A stretch of DNA of 64,000 bases. It comes from Pseudomonas chlororaphis. GTDB lineage: Bacteria; Pseudomonadota; Gammaproteobacteria; Pseudomonadales; Pseudomonadaceae. Location of the stretch: positions 773,395-837,394 of the forward strand of contig NZ_MOAL01000008.1 of the NCBI RefSeq assembly GCF_003731765.1, in the 5' to 3' direction. The notes beneath the pieces were generated by a model. That model did no database searches. It saw only the letters and a program-made list of their open reading frames with translations, and was not told the DNA's origin. Below, piece by piece: positions 16,420 through 25,486 of this stretch. Numbering within the stretch: the stretch's first letter is position 1; every line of letters begins with the position of its first letter. The translations under genes were made by a program, and so were the position numbers.

Positions 16420-17886
16420 CTAACGCTTTCTCAGGGCCTGGGCCAGGCGCGCCATGGCCGCGTCGATCTCATGGGCGCTCAACGAGGCGTAGCCCAGCAA
16501 CCAGCCCTGCTGCTTCTGCTCCCCGGCGTACAGCCGGCTGAGCCCGGGCAACTGGATACCGACCCTGGCTGCCCGTTGCTGGGTCTGCACCTCGGTCCAA
16601 CCGGATTGCAGCAGGCAAGGGATCTGCAACCCTCCCGGCGGCGGCAAGGCGATGGCGATGCCCTTGAGGTGCCGCTCGATGGCCCCGAGCATCGCTTGCC
16701 GACGCCCGGCATAAAGCTTGCGCATGGCCCGCACATGGCCGTTGTAATGGCCCTCTTCCATGAACCGCGCCAGGGTCAGTTGAAGAATCTGCGGGGTGTG
16801 CCCATCCATGATGCTGCGGGCGCTGCTGAAGGCACTGACCAACTCCTCGGGCAAGGCCATGTAGCCCATGCGCAGGCCGGGTGAAAGGGTCTTGCTGAAG
16901 GTGCCGACGTAGAGGGTTCGCTGATACGGGTCCAGGCCCTGGACACAGGCCGTGGGCAGGCCGTCGTAATGGAACTCGCTGTCGTAGTCGTCCTCGATGA
17001 TCCACTTGTCGTGCTCGGCGGCCCAACGGGTCAGCTCCAGGCGACGCTCCAGGGACAGGGTGGCGCCGGTGGGGTATTGGTGCGACGGCGTCACATAGAC
17101 GCAGGAGGCGCCACTGCGATCGGCCCGCAGCAGGTCAGTGCGAATGCCCTGCCCATCGACGTCGATGGGCACGATCCGCGCCTCAGCGGACTCGAAGGCC
17201 TTACGCGCCCCGAAGTAACCCGGGTTCTCCATTAGGATCGGCTTGCCGGCGTCCACCAGCAGCTGGGCGCAGAGGAACAACGCCTGACGAGTGCTGCTCA
17301 GCACCAGAATCTGTTCGGGCCGCACCTTGGCCCCGCGCTCCAGGTTCAGGTAGGCGGCGATGGCCTTGCGCAGCGGTTCGGCACCTTGCGGGTCGCCGTG
17401 CAGCAACACGCTGCCCCGATGTTCCTTGAGCACCTGGCGTTGCAGGCGCTCCCAGACCGCCAGCGGAAAGCTGCGGGTTTCCGGCAACCCCGTGGCAAAT
17501 GCGGTGACCACTTGCTGATCGGTGACGCCGCCTCGCTCGAACATCATCCGCCCACGGCGGCTCAGGCCCGAGCCTGGCTCCCGGGCAGCCGGGGGCTGCT
17601 CCTGCAAGCGCACGCGGCGGCGGGCGGCACCGCGTAACTGGGCGCCAATGCTGTCACTGACGTAACTGCCCGAGCCCCCGCGGCGCTGGATGAAGCCATC
17701 GCGCTGCAACTGCTCGTAGGCGTTTTCCACGGTGTCACGGGACACTGCCAACGACTTGGCCAGGGTCCGACTCGCCGGCAACTTCACCCCGGGGCCCAGG
17801 GCGCCATCGAGGATCAGGCCGCGCAAGGCACGCTGAATGCGCTGGTGCAGGTCCAGGGGCGCAAACTCCGGGTCGTTGAGCCGCAT
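16420..17886 (-). CDS. MocR/PdxR-family regulator (GntR HTH fused to aminotransferase-like domain)
   Basis: 488-residue protein. The N-terminal GntR winged helix has QRIQRALRGLILDGALGPGVKLPASRTLAKSLAVSRDTVENAYEQL (about residues 16-61). A fold-type I aminotransferase-like domain follows, with the PLP lysine in TFSKTLSPGLRMGYM around 328. MocR proteins sense PLP or its adducts rather than catalyse. The ATG at 17886 begins near the HTH but lacks a good ribosome site, so a GTG at 17919 is an alternative. It is divergent from nothing: kynA, 181 bases upstream, is on the same strand. Its targets may be benE, kynBA or PLP genes; none can be read directly. Confidence 0.85.
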   Translation of the reverse strand: MRLNDPEFAPLDLHQRIQRALRGLILDGALGPGVKLPASRTLAKSLAVSRDTVENAYEQLQRDGFIQRRGGSGSYVSDSIGAQLRGAARRRVRLQEQPPAAREPGSGLSRRGRMMFERGGVTDQQVVTAFATGLPETRSFPLAVWERLQRQVLKEHRGSVLLHGDPQGAEPLRKAIAAYLNLERGAKVRPEQILVLSSTRQALFLCAQLLVDAGKPILMENPGYFGARKAFESAEARIVPIDVDGQGIRTDLLRADRSGASCVYVTPSHQYPTGATLSLERRLELTRWAAEHDKWIIEDDYDSEFHYDGLPTACVQGLDPYQRTLYVGTFSKTLSPGLRMGYMALPEELVSAFSSARSIMDGHTPQILQLTLARFMEEGHYNGHVRAMRKLYAGRRQAMLGAIERHLKGIAIALPPPGGLQIPCLLQSGWTEVQTQQRAARVGIQLPGLSRLYAGEQKQQGWLLGYASLSAHEIDAAMARLAQALRKR

Positions 17887-18037
17887 GTTGAGGGTTTCAA
17901 GCTCGAAGGTCTGAGCCACGTGGTCTGCCTGATGAAATGAAAATAAGCCGCTGGGGGCGGCCACTTTATCCCTCGGGCGACGCTGGCGTCAGCCCTTGGA
18001 AATCAGCGGGTGGCGCCAGCGGCCCAGGCGCAAATGA

Positions 18038-18062
18038 AAACGCCCCGGCAGGCGGGGCGTTT
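18038..18062 (-). terminator. Terminator of kynBA
   Basis: A ten-base GC-rich stem (AAACGCCCCG at 18038-18047 with CGGGGCGTTT at 18053-18062, loop of five) lies six bases after the kynA stop. The minus strand continues with a short T-run. Confidence 0.8.
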
Positions 18063-18067
18063 GGCGA

Positions 18068-18919
18068 TCAGAGCGAGGAGCGAACCCGCCACAGCTCGGG
18101 GAACAACACGGTGTCGAGCATCTTGCGCAGGTAGCCCACGCCTTCGGTGCCGCCGGTGCCGGGTTGGAAACCGATGATCCGTTCCACGGTGGTCACGTGG
18201 CGGAAGCGCCATTGGCGGAATGAGTCTTCGAGGTCGATAAACTTCTCCGCCAACTGGTACAGGTCCCAGTAGCGGGTCGGGTCGGCATACACCTCGCGCC
18301 AGGCGGCCTCGACCGACGGGTCGTGCAGCGTCGGCGCGGTGCTGTTCAGCGTCAGGCGCTGAGGGTCGATGTTCAAGCCGGCCTTGGCCATCAGGCCGAT
18401 CGCTTCGTCGTACAAGGACGGCGTGCTGATCGACGCCTGCAACGACTCCAGCAGTTCCGGACGGTGGGCGTGGGGCCGCAGCAAGGCCGCGCTTTTGTTG
18501 CCAAGGATAAATTCGATGTCCCGGTACTGGAACGACTGGAAGCCCGAGGACTGGCCCAGGTAAGGCCGGATCGACTTGTACTCCGACGGGGTCATGGTGG
18601 CCAGCACCGCCCAGGCGTGGACCAATTGATCGAAGATCCGCGACACCCGCGCCAGCATCTTGAACGCCGGCGGCAACTCGCCCAGGCGCACGTGCTCACG
18701 GGCGGCCTTGAGTTCGTGCAGCATCAGCTTCATCCACAGCTCGGAGGTCTGGTGCTGGATGATGAACAGCATCTCGTTGTGGTCCGGCGACAAGGGGTGC
18801 TGGGCACTGAGGATGCGCCCCAGGTCCAGGTAGTCGCCGTAGCTCATGGAGTCGGAGAAATTCAGCTCGGCGTTATGCCATTCATCCGGCGGGTTGCTTG
18901 AATAAGGACATTGGCTCAT
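18068..18919 (-). CDS. kynA: Tryptophan 2,3-dioxygenase
   Basis: Haem dioxygenase of 283 residues that opens the indole ring of L-tryptophan to N-formylkynurenine, the first step of the kynurenine route. Family blocks are SYGDYLDLGRILSAQHP near residue 26, DHNEMLFIIQHQTSELWMKLMLHEL near 46-70, SGFQSFQYRDIEFILGN near 124, and the C-terminal RHVTTVERIIGFQPGTGGTEGVGYL with the proximal haem histidine. The ATG at 18919 has GGGAGGAG upstream. It lies 100 bases downstream of kynB and ends at a terminator, so kynB and kynA form a two-gene unit. Confidence 0.97.
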   Translation of the reverse strand: MSQCPYSSNPPDEWHNAELNFSDSMSYGDYLDLGRILSAQHPLSPDHNEMLFIIQHQTSELWMKLMLHELKAAREHVRLGELPPAFKMLARVSRIFDQLVHAWAVLATMTPSEYKSIRPYLGQSSGFQSFQYRDIEFILGNKSAALLRPHAHRPELLESLQASISTPSLYDEAIGLMAKAGLNIDPQRLTLNSTAPTLHDPSVEAAWREVYADPTRYWDLYQLAEKFIDLEDSFRQWRFRHVTTVERIIGFQPGTGGTEGVGYLRKMLDTVLFPELWRVRSSL

Positions 18920-19019
18920 GGCGGGGGCTCCTCCCATCAGGTAGCGGCTGGCCGATCGCTCGGGGCTGGGCACGGATCAAAGGCCCGCGCCGAGGCAGCC
19001 TGCTTCGTTGTAGTGGAAA

Positions 19020-19661
19020 TTATCGGTTCAAGGGCCGCAGGATCGCCCGCACCGGGCTGGCGTCCAGGTGGGCAAAACGCAACGGCAGGGCGATCAATTC
19101 GTAATCCCCTTCCGGCACGGCATCGAGCACCACGCCTTCGAGAATCGCCATGCCTTGGCGGGCCACGGCGTTGTGGGCGTCCATGGTCTTGGATTGCTGC
19201 GGGTCCAGGGACGGCGTGTCGATGCCGATCAGGCGCACGCCGAGGCTGGCCAGCAGCTCGACGGTGGCCGGGGCCACCGCCGTGAAATGCTCGTCCCAGA
19301 CCGCCAGCGGCGCCTGTTGATAAGTGCGCAACAGCACCCGCGGCGGCAACTGCTCCAGGTGCCCGGCCAAATCCTCGGGCTGCACCAGCGGCCCGCTGCC
19401 CAGGCAATGCACGACCCGGCACGGGCCCATGTACACGTCCAGCGAGACCTCACCGATGGGAGCACCATCGGCCCGGTAATGCAGCGGCGCATCGACATGG
19501 GCGCCGGTATGGGGTGACAAGGTGATGCGCCCGACATTCACCGGGCACTCGGGTCCGAACTGCCAGACACGTTCTTCCTGAAATGGCGTATCCCCCGGCC
19601 AGGTCGGGGTCGCGGTACTCAAAGGCGGGCTGATATCCCACCAGCGGGGTGTGTTGTCCAT
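19020..19661 (-). CDS. kynB: Arylformamidase (kynurenine formamidase)
   Basis: Metal-dependent cyclase-family hydrolase of 213 residues, the usual KynB length. It hydrolyses N-formylkynurenine to kynurenine and formate. The metal ligands are visible as H51, H55 and D57 in SPHTGAHVDAPLHY. LIGIDTPSLDP and AHNAVARQGMAILEGV are further family blocks. The ATG at 19661 is preferred to a GTG at 19679. In P. aeruginosa kynB sits with kynU; here it is paired with kynA and lies about 11 kb from kynU. Confidence 0.95.
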   Translation of the reverse strand: MDNTPRWWDISPPLSTATPTWPGDTPFQEERVWQFGPECPVNVGRITLSPHTGAHVDAPLHYRADGAPIGEVSLDVYMGPCRVVHCLGSGPLVQPEDLAGHLEQLPPRVLLRTYQQAPLAVWDEHFTAVAPATVELLASLGVRLIGIDTPSLDPQQSKTMDAHNAVARQGMAILEGVVLDAVPEGDYELIALPLRFAHLDASPVRAILRPLNR

Positions 19662-19968
19662 GGTGTGGCTCTCGATCACGTCGACCTGAATGATACGAGC
19701 GATGCCCGTGTAGATTCTTGCGAAATTCCGCGCCGCGCTTCAGATATTTCGTAAATCCTGCGAAAAAAGCGCTTTTTGGCGAACGATAATTTCAACCGGC
19801 AATCCCCGCCCCCGCCCCGGCAGGCCCGGGCATTGCTGCGCTCGCCGGCGACACGCGCGGGGACCGGGCTGCGCTTCTGGATAGATTGATGTCGAGCCCA
19901 GACAACCCTGCCGATGCCGGGCGCTATAGGGTGCGACTTCCGATCTGCCAACTGCCAGGAGCGCCAGA
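19662..19968. promoter_or_regulatory. kynB / cupin-gene divergent control region (307 bases)
   Basis: No gene is visible. The kynB-proximal half contains several CGAAA/TTTCG elements: GCGAAATTC at 19720-19728, and TTTCG at 19747-19751 paired with CGAAA at 19761-19765. They recall the palindrome before kynR and may include a KynR site. The right half is GC-rich and leads to an AGGAG ribosome site of the cupin gene. Confidence 0.4.
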
Positions 19969-20313
19969 ATGTCCAAACCTATTACCGTGCTGCGTGATAC
20001 CCACCCGCTGCCGGTGCTCGACGCCTGCAAATGGGAAAAACTCGAAGGCGACCCGCACACCGTCAACCTCAACGCCTACACCAGCGAAGACGGCAGCAAG
20101 ATCATGGGCACCTGGATCTGCACCCCCGGCAAATGGCGGGTGGCGTACGAGAAGTGGGAGTACTGCCATTTCCAGGAAGGCTACTGCGTCATCACCCCAG
20201 ACGGCCAGGCGCCGATCCACCTGCGCGCCGGCGACATCTTCATCGTCGAGCCGGGCATGAAAGGCACCTGGGAAGTGGTGGAAACCGTGCGCAAGTATTT
20301 CGTGTTTGCCTGA
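19969..20313 (+). CDS. Small cupin-domain protein (DUF861 type)
   Basis: 114-residue single-domain cupin of the DUF861 (EutQ-like/ethanolamine-type) group. The two cupin motifs are seen as GKWRVAYEKWEYCHFQEGYCVITPDG (about residues 54-79) and LRAGDIFIVEPGMKGTWEVVE (about 85-105). Such small cupins are often found near amino-acid catabolic genes, with unknown reaction. The ATG at 19969 has AGGAG upstream. It is divergent from kynB and converges with wbpM, with a terminator between. Confidence 0.85.
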   Translation: MSKPITVLRDTHPLPVLDACKWEKLEGDPHTVNLNAYTSEDGSKIMGTWICTPGKWRVAYEKWEYCHFQEGYCVITPDGQAPIHLRAGDIFIVEPGMKGTWEVVETVRKYFVFA

Positions 20314-20316
20314 CCC

Positions 20317-20349
20317 AAAAACCGAGAACCCGCTCAACGCGGGTTCTCG
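20317..20349 (-). terminator. Terminator of the polysaccharide operon (after wbpM)
   Basis: An 11-base stem (20323-20333 with 20339-20349, loop TCAAC) is followed on the minus strand by GG and five T. It lies 18 bases beyond the wbpM stop. The stem may also serve the convergent cupin gene, though no T-run exists on the plus side. Confidence 0.88.
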
Positions 20350-20366
20350 ACCATCACCATAAACGA

Positions 20367-22349
20367 TCAGGTTCGACGCTTCAGGTGAATCCAGTCAACA
20401 ATTTCACCCTCTGGGACGTACCCACTGACCGTCTCGCGCAATAGTTGGCGAACCCGTTCATAGTCATCCCGATCAACGGCCGCCAGCAAATCACTCAGCA
20501 CCTGTTTGAACGCCTCCCAGGACAGGTACTCTTCATTGGCGCGCATGATCATCGGATGCTCCGTGGCGCTGACATTGTCACCGATCAACAGCTCCTCATA
20601 GAGCTTCTCCCCGGGACGCAACCCGGTGAACTCGATGGCGATGTCGCCATGGGGATTGACGTCCGAGCGCACGCCAAGGCCGCTGAGGTGGATCATCTTT
20701 TCCGCCAGTTCGACAATCTTCACCGGCAACCCCATGTCCAGCACGAACACGTCCCCTCCCTGCCCCATGGCACCGGCCTGGATCACCAACTGCGCGGCTT
20801 CAGGAATGGTCATGAAGTAACGAGTGATGTTGGGATGGGTGACCGTGACTGGCCCGCCCTTGCGAATCTGCTCGTAGAAACGCGGAATCACCGAACCGGA
20901 AGAGCCCAGCACATTGCCAAAGCGCACCATGGTGAAACGGGTCTTGTTGACGTGGTGGGCGGTCTCGCCCTCACCAAAAAGCACCGGCGCCGACTCGGCG
21001 CTCAACGCCTGCAGGACCATCTCGGCAAGGCGCTTGGTACTGCCCATGACATTGGTCGGACGCACCGCCTTGTCCGTTGAAATCAGTACAAAGTTATCAA
21101 CCCCCGCCTTCACTGCGGCCTGGGCAGTAAAGGTCGAACCCAGCACATTGTTCAGCACGCCTTCGGCGATGTTGTGCTCAACCATCGGTACATGCTTGTA
21201 GGCCGCTGCGTGATAGACCGTGTTGACGCCCCAGGTACGCATCACATCCAGCAAGCGCGCCGAGTTGCGGATCGACCCCAGGATGGGCATCAAGCGCACC
21301 GACAGCGAGTCACGGCGAATACGCTGCTCAAGTTCGGTGTGGATGCTGTAGAGATTGAACTCGCTGTGTTCAAACAGCAGCAAGGTGGTGGGGCCGGTGG
21401 CAACGATCTGACGGCACAACTCAGATCCGATCGAGCCGCCGGCCCCTGTGACCATGACCACTTGGCCGCGAATGCAGCGATCGAAGAGTACCTTCTGCGG
21501 CGGCACGGCATCACGACCGAGCAGGTCGGCGATGTCCACTTCCTGCAAGTCACTGACGCTGACGCGCCCACTGGCAAGGTCCATGAAGCCTGGGATCGTT
21601 CTGACATGAACCGAGAACGCCTCCAGCGAGGCAAGAATTTCTCGACGCCGGGAACGCGACGCCGAAGGAATCGCCAGAAGCACTTCGTGGGAGTCCGTAT
21701 CGTCGATCATCTGTTGAATGTGCTTGGACTTGTAGACCTTCAAACCGCCAATGACCCGCCCGGCAATACTCTCGTCATCGTCGACAAAAGCAACCGGCAG
21801 CATGCGCCGGCCCATGCGTAGTGCCGCCAGCAACTGGTTGCCTGCGGCCCCGGCGCCATAAATGGCGACCCGTTGCAGACCTTGCTCGTTGGCGATGTTA
21901 CGCAGCGGGAGCAACTCGCCGATGAAATACTGCCGCATGAGCAAACGCAGACCGCCTACCAGCAGCAATGAAAGCCCCCAGTAGATGAACACCACCGAGC
22001 GCGGCATCAATGCGTCGGGCCGTACCAGGTAAATGACCAACGCCAGCAGCAGGGCCGACAGGCTGACCGCATTGAAAATGGTGACAAGCGCAGAACTGCC
22101 GAAGTAGCGCAGGACCGCCCTGTATAAGCCAAAACGGATGAACAGCGGAATCGCCGTGGCCGGAGCGGCCATGAACAGCCACAGGTACTCACTCAAGTTG
22201 ACTTGGTGCGAGCCGCCCAGGCGAATGAGGAAGGCCAGCCAAAGAGCGCCCCAGAGCAGGAAAACATCCGTGATGACCTGCAATGCCCGCTTGCGCTGTC
22301 GCGACAAGCCAAGCAGGCGTTGGCGTATAGCGTCCGACCTCACTCTCAT
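20367..22349 (-). CDS. wbpM: UDP-sugar 4,6-dehydratase, WbpM-like membrane protein
   Basis: 660-residue inner-membrane enzyme. An N-terminal region with four membrane segments (about residues 20-120) is followed by a Rossmann part near 130-250 and the catalytic SDR domain from about 285, with VMVTGAGGSIGSELCRQI. The catalytic segment STDKAVRPTNVMGSTKR has Met in place of the usual Tyr, as in WbpM/FlaA1 enzymes. It converts UDP-GlcNAc to the 4-keto-6-deoxy sugar used for QuiNAc and FucNAc. The ATG at 22349 overlaps the wbpL stop by four bases. It is the last gene of the operon. Confidence 0.94.
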   Translation of the reverse strand: MRVRSDAIRQRLLGLSRQRKRALQVITDVFLLWGALWLAFLIRLGGSHQVNLSEYLWLFMAAPATAIPLFIRFGLYRAVLRYFGSSALVTIFNAVSLSALLLALVIYLVRPDALMPRSVVFIYWGLSLLLVGGLRLLMRQYFIGELLPLRNIANEQGLQRVAIYGAGAAGNQLLAALRMGRRMLPVAFVDDDESIAGRVIGGLKVYKSKHIQQMIDDTDSHEVLLAIPSASRSRRREILASLEAFSVHVRTIPGFMDLASGRVSVSDLQEVDIADLLGRDAVPPQKVLFDRCIRGQVVMVTGAGGSIGSELCRQIVATGPTTLLLFEHSEFNLYSIHTELEQRIRRDSLSVRLMPILGSIRNSARLLDVMRTWGVNTVYHAAAYKHVPMVEHNIAEGVLNNVLGSTFTAQAAVKAGVDNFVLISTDKAVRPTNVMGSTKRLAEMVLQALSAESAPVLFGEGETAHHVNKTRFTMVRFGNVLGSSGSVIPRFYEQIRKGGPVTVTHPNITRYFMTIPEAAQLVIQAGAMGQGGDVFVLDMGLPVKIVELAEKMIHLSGLGVRSDVNPHGDIAIEFTGLRPGEKLYEELLIGDNVSATEHPMIMRANEEYLSWEAFKQVLSDLLAAVDRDDYERVRQLLRETVSGYVPEGEIVDWIHLKRRT

Positions 22350-23395
22350 CCCTCTTGCTCCGCAAGCCCAGCACGGTACTTGAACGCTATGAACAGGAGG
22401 GGGGCATAGGCCAGGACCAACCCGCTCACCCCCCCCACTACCCCCTTGGCGACGCACACGGCGAGAGGGAGCAGCCATAACAGATTGAGCCCCGCAACCG
22501 CGACAGTCACCGGCAGGTGCCGACCATACTGGCGACTCGCAAACTGATAGGCATGACTGCGATGGGCTTCATACACCTTCTCGCCCCTGAGCAGGCGCCT
22601 GAACAGCGTCAGGGTCGCATCGACCACAAAGACCCCCAGCAGGATCAGCCAGCACCAGAGCAGGGAAGGATCGTGCCACGCGGCGTGAAGACTCAGAATA
22701 CCCAACACGACCCCAAGGAAACCGCTACCGGCGTCCCCCATGAAGATCTTCGCAGGCGGAAAATTCCACACCAGGAAACCAGCCGTCGCCATGGCCAGCA
22801 GTACCGGCAAGTAGATCCCCGCTAATGCACCCGACTCCAGGGACGTGACGTCGTCGGTCACCAACCAAAAACACAGAGCGCCGCCCAGGCACGCACAAAC
22901 GGCCTCGACACTGGCAATGCCATCGATGCCATCCATGAAGTTGTACAGGTTCAACAGCCAGACCAGGTAAAGGGCCGCCAGGCCATATCCGAACACCCCG
23001 AAATCGACGCTCAGGCCGAAGATGCTCAGTGCCGGCAACCCCCCAAGCCAATACAACGCCCACAGGGCCGCGAGGAAATGCCCCAGCAGGCGCCAGCGCG
23101 CGGCAATGTGACCGTGATCGTCCAGAAACCCCAACAGGGCCACACCGGCACCGGCCCCCAACAGGGCCCAGAACAGCGACAGCGGCGCATCGGAAACAAG
23201 CACGGTGAGTGCGATCAGCCCCCCCAGGAAACTCACCACAATCGCCACGCCGCCGCCACGAGGAGTGGGCACCGTGTGGGAGCTACGGGCATTGGGAATA
23301 TCCAGAACACTGCGAGACAACGCATAGCGACGCAGCACGGCGGTCAACAGCCAAGCCAGTAGGGCAGAAAATGCGAGAACACCTAACACTGTCAT
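22346..23395 (-). CDS. wbpL: Initiating glycosyl-phosphate transferase, WbpL-like
   Basis: 349-residue polytopic inner-membrane protein of the MraY/WecA family. It puts the first sugar-1-phosphate on undecaprenyl phosphate. About ten hydrophobic segments are present, with the family motifs NARSSHTVPTPRGGGVAIV near residue 35, the conserved FLDDHGHI near 91, LYNFMDGIDGIASVEA near 150, and FMGDAGSGFLG near 215. The ATG at 23395 and TGA at its end overlap both neighbours by four bases. WbpL normally uses FucNAc or QuiNAc, fitting the WbpM and WbpV-like enzymes beside it. Confidence 0.93.
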   Translation of the reverse strand: MTVLGVLAFSALLAWLLTAVLRRYALSRSVLDIPNARSSHTVPTPRGGGVAIVVSFLGGLIALTVLVSDAPLSLFWALLGAGAGVALLGFLDDHGHIAARWRLLGHFLAALWALYWLGGLPALSIFGLSVDFGVFGYGLAALYLVWLLNLYNFMDGIDGIASVEAVCACLGGALCFWLVTDDVTSLESGALAGIYLPVLLAMATAGFLVWNFPPAKIFMGDAGSGFLGVVLGILSLHAAWHDPSLLWCWLILLGVFVVDATLTLFRRLLRGEKVYEAHRSHAYQFASRQYGRHLPVTVAVAGLNLLWLLPLAVCVAKGVVGGVSGLVLAYAPLLFIAFKYRAGLAEQEG

Positions 23396-24351
23396 TTCTT
23401 CAACGTATCCAGATAGTGTGCAGCGGTTGCGGCCAACGCATCGTCGAGAGAAACGGGTGGCGTCCAATCCAGCACAGAGCAGGTCCTGCTGATATCAACC
23501 TGCAACGAGCCACACAACCTATGACTCAGATGGCCACGCCCGAGCAGCCCGGCAGTGGCTTCGATCCAGCGTTGCGGAACGGGCACCAGTCGCGCGGGCA
23601 CGCCCAGCGCAACGGCCAGCCGACGCAACAGGACCGACGTCGAGACGTCCTCGTTGTCACTGACCATAAAGCGCTGGTTGGCGGCTGCGGGGTGCTTGAG
23701 GCAGACGACAAGCAAATCGACCAGGTTGTCCAGGGCAACCAGACTGCGCCGGTTGTTGATAGCCCCCAAAGGCAGCGGTACACCTCGATGCAGCCAGCGC
23801 ATCATGCTGAGAAAGTTGGCTTTCACCCCGGGGCCGTAGACCAAGGGGGGGCGAACGACCACGACGTCCATCGCGCTGTCGCGAGCAATGTCCAGCAGGC
23901 CTTGCTCAGCCTCCCACTTCGAAATGCCGTAGGGGTCGACCAGCGCAGGGGCATCTTCGGCCCGATAGGCTTGCCCCTCGACCGTGCCCTCACCGTTGAC
24001 TTTCACCGAGCTGAGAAAAATGAAGCGCTTGACGCCCGCGGCGGCCGCTTGCTGTGCCAGAGCCAGGGTGCCCTGGGTATTGGCCAGGCGAAATGCGCAA
24101 AGCGGATCGGACTCGCGCTCAGCCATGACATGCACCCGGGCAGCGCAATGAATGACCGCGTCCACATCGGCAAGCGCTTCCCGCCAGTCGCCATCGGGGC
24201 CCAGGTCGGGGGCCATGCAGATCTCATGCGCCGCCTGGTCACCCGGCGGGTTACGAAAAGCACTGCGCAGAACATGCTCGCCATCGGTGAGTATCCGCGC
24301 CTGCAACGCACGCCCCACAAAACCACTGGCGCCAGTCAATAAAACTCGCAT
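23392..24351 (-). CDS. NAD-dependent 4-keto-sugar reductase/epimerase, WbpV/WbpK-like
   Basis: 319-residue extended SDR. It has the cofactor motif LLTGASGFVGRAL (residues 4-16) and the catalytic SSVKVNGEG and DPYGISKWEAEQ (Y-x3-K). It closely follows the P. aeruginosa WbpV/WbpK pattern, which reduces the 4-keto product of WbpM to UDP-D-QuiNAc (WbpV) or UDP-D-FucNAc (WbpK). The two cannot be separated by eye. It overlaps wbpL by four bases and starts seven bases after the preceding 2-epimerase, so translation is probably coupled. Confidence 0.87.
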   Translation of the reverse strand: MRVLLTGASGFVGRALQARILTDGEHVLRSAFRNPPGDQAAHEICMAPDLGPDGDWREALADVDAVIHCAARVHVMAERESDPLCAFRLANTQGTLALAQQAAAAGVKRFIFLSSVKVNGEGTVEGQAYRAEDAPALVDPYGISKWEAEQGLLDIARDSAMDVVVVRPPLVYGPGVKANFLSMMRWLHRGVPLPLGAINNRRSLVALDNLVDLLVVCLKHPAAANQRFMVSDNEDVSTSVLLRRLAVALGVPARLVPVPQRWIEATAGLLGRGHLSHRLCGSLQVDISRTCSVLDWTPPVSLDDALAATAAHYLDTLKK

Positions 24352-24358
24352 AAGAGAC

Positions 24359-25486
24359 TCAGGCTTTGTGCCAGACAGTACGATTGATGTAATCCGTGTA
24401 ACTCAAGACCACACGTACAACCTGCAAGGAAACCGGCCCGCCCTCGTAATCCGGCACCAGCGGCGTGGTGCGAGTGCCCGCGCTGTGCTGAGAGGTGATG
24501 ACCTTCACGGCCGCCAGGACCGAGTCTTTCTTCAACCCGCTCATGATCAGCGTGCCTTCATCCATGCCCTCGGGACGTTCGTGGGCGTTACGCAGCGTGA
24601 CCGCTGGCAGGTTCAGCAAGGAAGCTTCTTCGGTGATGGTGCCACTGTCAGAGAGCACGCAGAACGCCGACATCTGCAACTTGATGTAGTCCAGCAGGCC
24701 AAAGGGCTTCACGAAACGAATCAGCGGATGCTCCAGTGACTCGCCCAGCGCCTCGAGGCGTTTGCGTGTGCGTGGGTGGGTTGAAACGATCAGCGGGTAG
24801 CCGTACTCGTCAGCCAGGGCGCGCAAGGTCGCGAGCAAGTCCCGCAGGTTGTCCGGCGTGTCGACATTCTCTTCGCGATGCGCGCTGACGATGAAGAACT
24901 TCCCGGCTTCCAGCTGGCTGCGCTCAAGCACATCGGACTGCTCGATCTTGGGCATGTAGTAATCCAACACTTCATGCATGTGCGAGCCGGTCTTGATGAT
25001 GGTTTCCGGGCGGATGCCCTCGGCGATCAAATAACGGCGAGCATGTTCGGTCAGCACCATGTTGATGTCGGAGAGGTGATCGAGCACCTTGCGGTTGAGC
25101 TCCTCGGGCACACGCTGGTCGAAACAGCGGTTGCCCGCCTCCATGTGAAAGACCGGGATCTTGCGACGCTTGGCGGCAATCACAGCCAGGCAGGTGTTGG
25201 TATCGCCGTACAACAGCAGGGCATCCGGCTGCTCCAGCTCGAACACCGCGTCGGCCTTGGAAATCACCTCGGCAATGGTCTGTGCCGCCGTTTCCCCGGC
25301 CGCACCCAGAAAATGGTCGGGCTTGCGGATCTCCAGGTCATCAAAGAAAACCTGGTTCAGCTCATAGTCGTAGTTCTGTCCGGAATGCACCAGAACGTGG
25401 TTGACCTGGCGGTCAAGCTCGGCGATCACTCGGCTCATCTTGATCAGCTCGGGGCGAGTTCCGACCAGGGTCATGACCTTAAGCAT
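24359..25486 (-). CDS. UDP-N-acetyl-sugar 2-epimerase, WbjD/FnlC type
   Basis: 375-residue member of the UDP-GlcNAc 2-epimerase fold. Landmarks are KVMTLVGTRPELIKMSRVIAEL at the N-terminus, HSGQNYDYELNQVFFDDL near residues 35-52, HMEAGNRCFDQRVPEELNRK near 113-132, and DSGTITEEASLLNLPAVTLRN near 281-301. The HxGQNYD and HMEAGNRCFDQRVPEE blocks match the WbjD/CapG/FnlC group, which inverts C2 of UDP-6-deoxy-L-sugars, better than WbpI or WecB. It overlaps the WbjB-like gene by eight bases. Confidence 0.87.
   Translation of the reverse strand: MLKVMTLVGTRPELIKMSRVIAELDRQVNHVLVHSGQNYDYELNQVFFDDLEIRKPDHFLGAAGETAAQTIAEVISKADAVFELEQPDALLLYGDTNTCLAVIAAKRRKIPVFHMEAGNRCFDQRVPEELNRKVLDHLSDINMVLTEHARRYLIAEGIRPETIIKTGSHMHEVLDYYMPKIEQSDVLERSQLEAGKFFIVSAHREENVDTPDNLRDLLATLRALADEYGYPLIVSTHPRTRKRLEALGESLEHPLIRFVKPFGLLDYIKLQMSAFCVLSDSGTITEEASLLNLPAVTLRNAHERPEGMDEGTLIMSGLKKDSVLAAVKVITSQHSAGTRTTPLVPDYEGGPVSLQVVRVVLSYTDYINRTVWHKA

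Noticed and set aside
24359..25486. Assignment as WbpI or WecB
   Set aside because: The HSGQNYDYELNQVFF and HMEAGNRCFDQRVPEE blocks fit the WbjD/FnlC group better, and WbjB-like and RmlD-like partners stand next to it.
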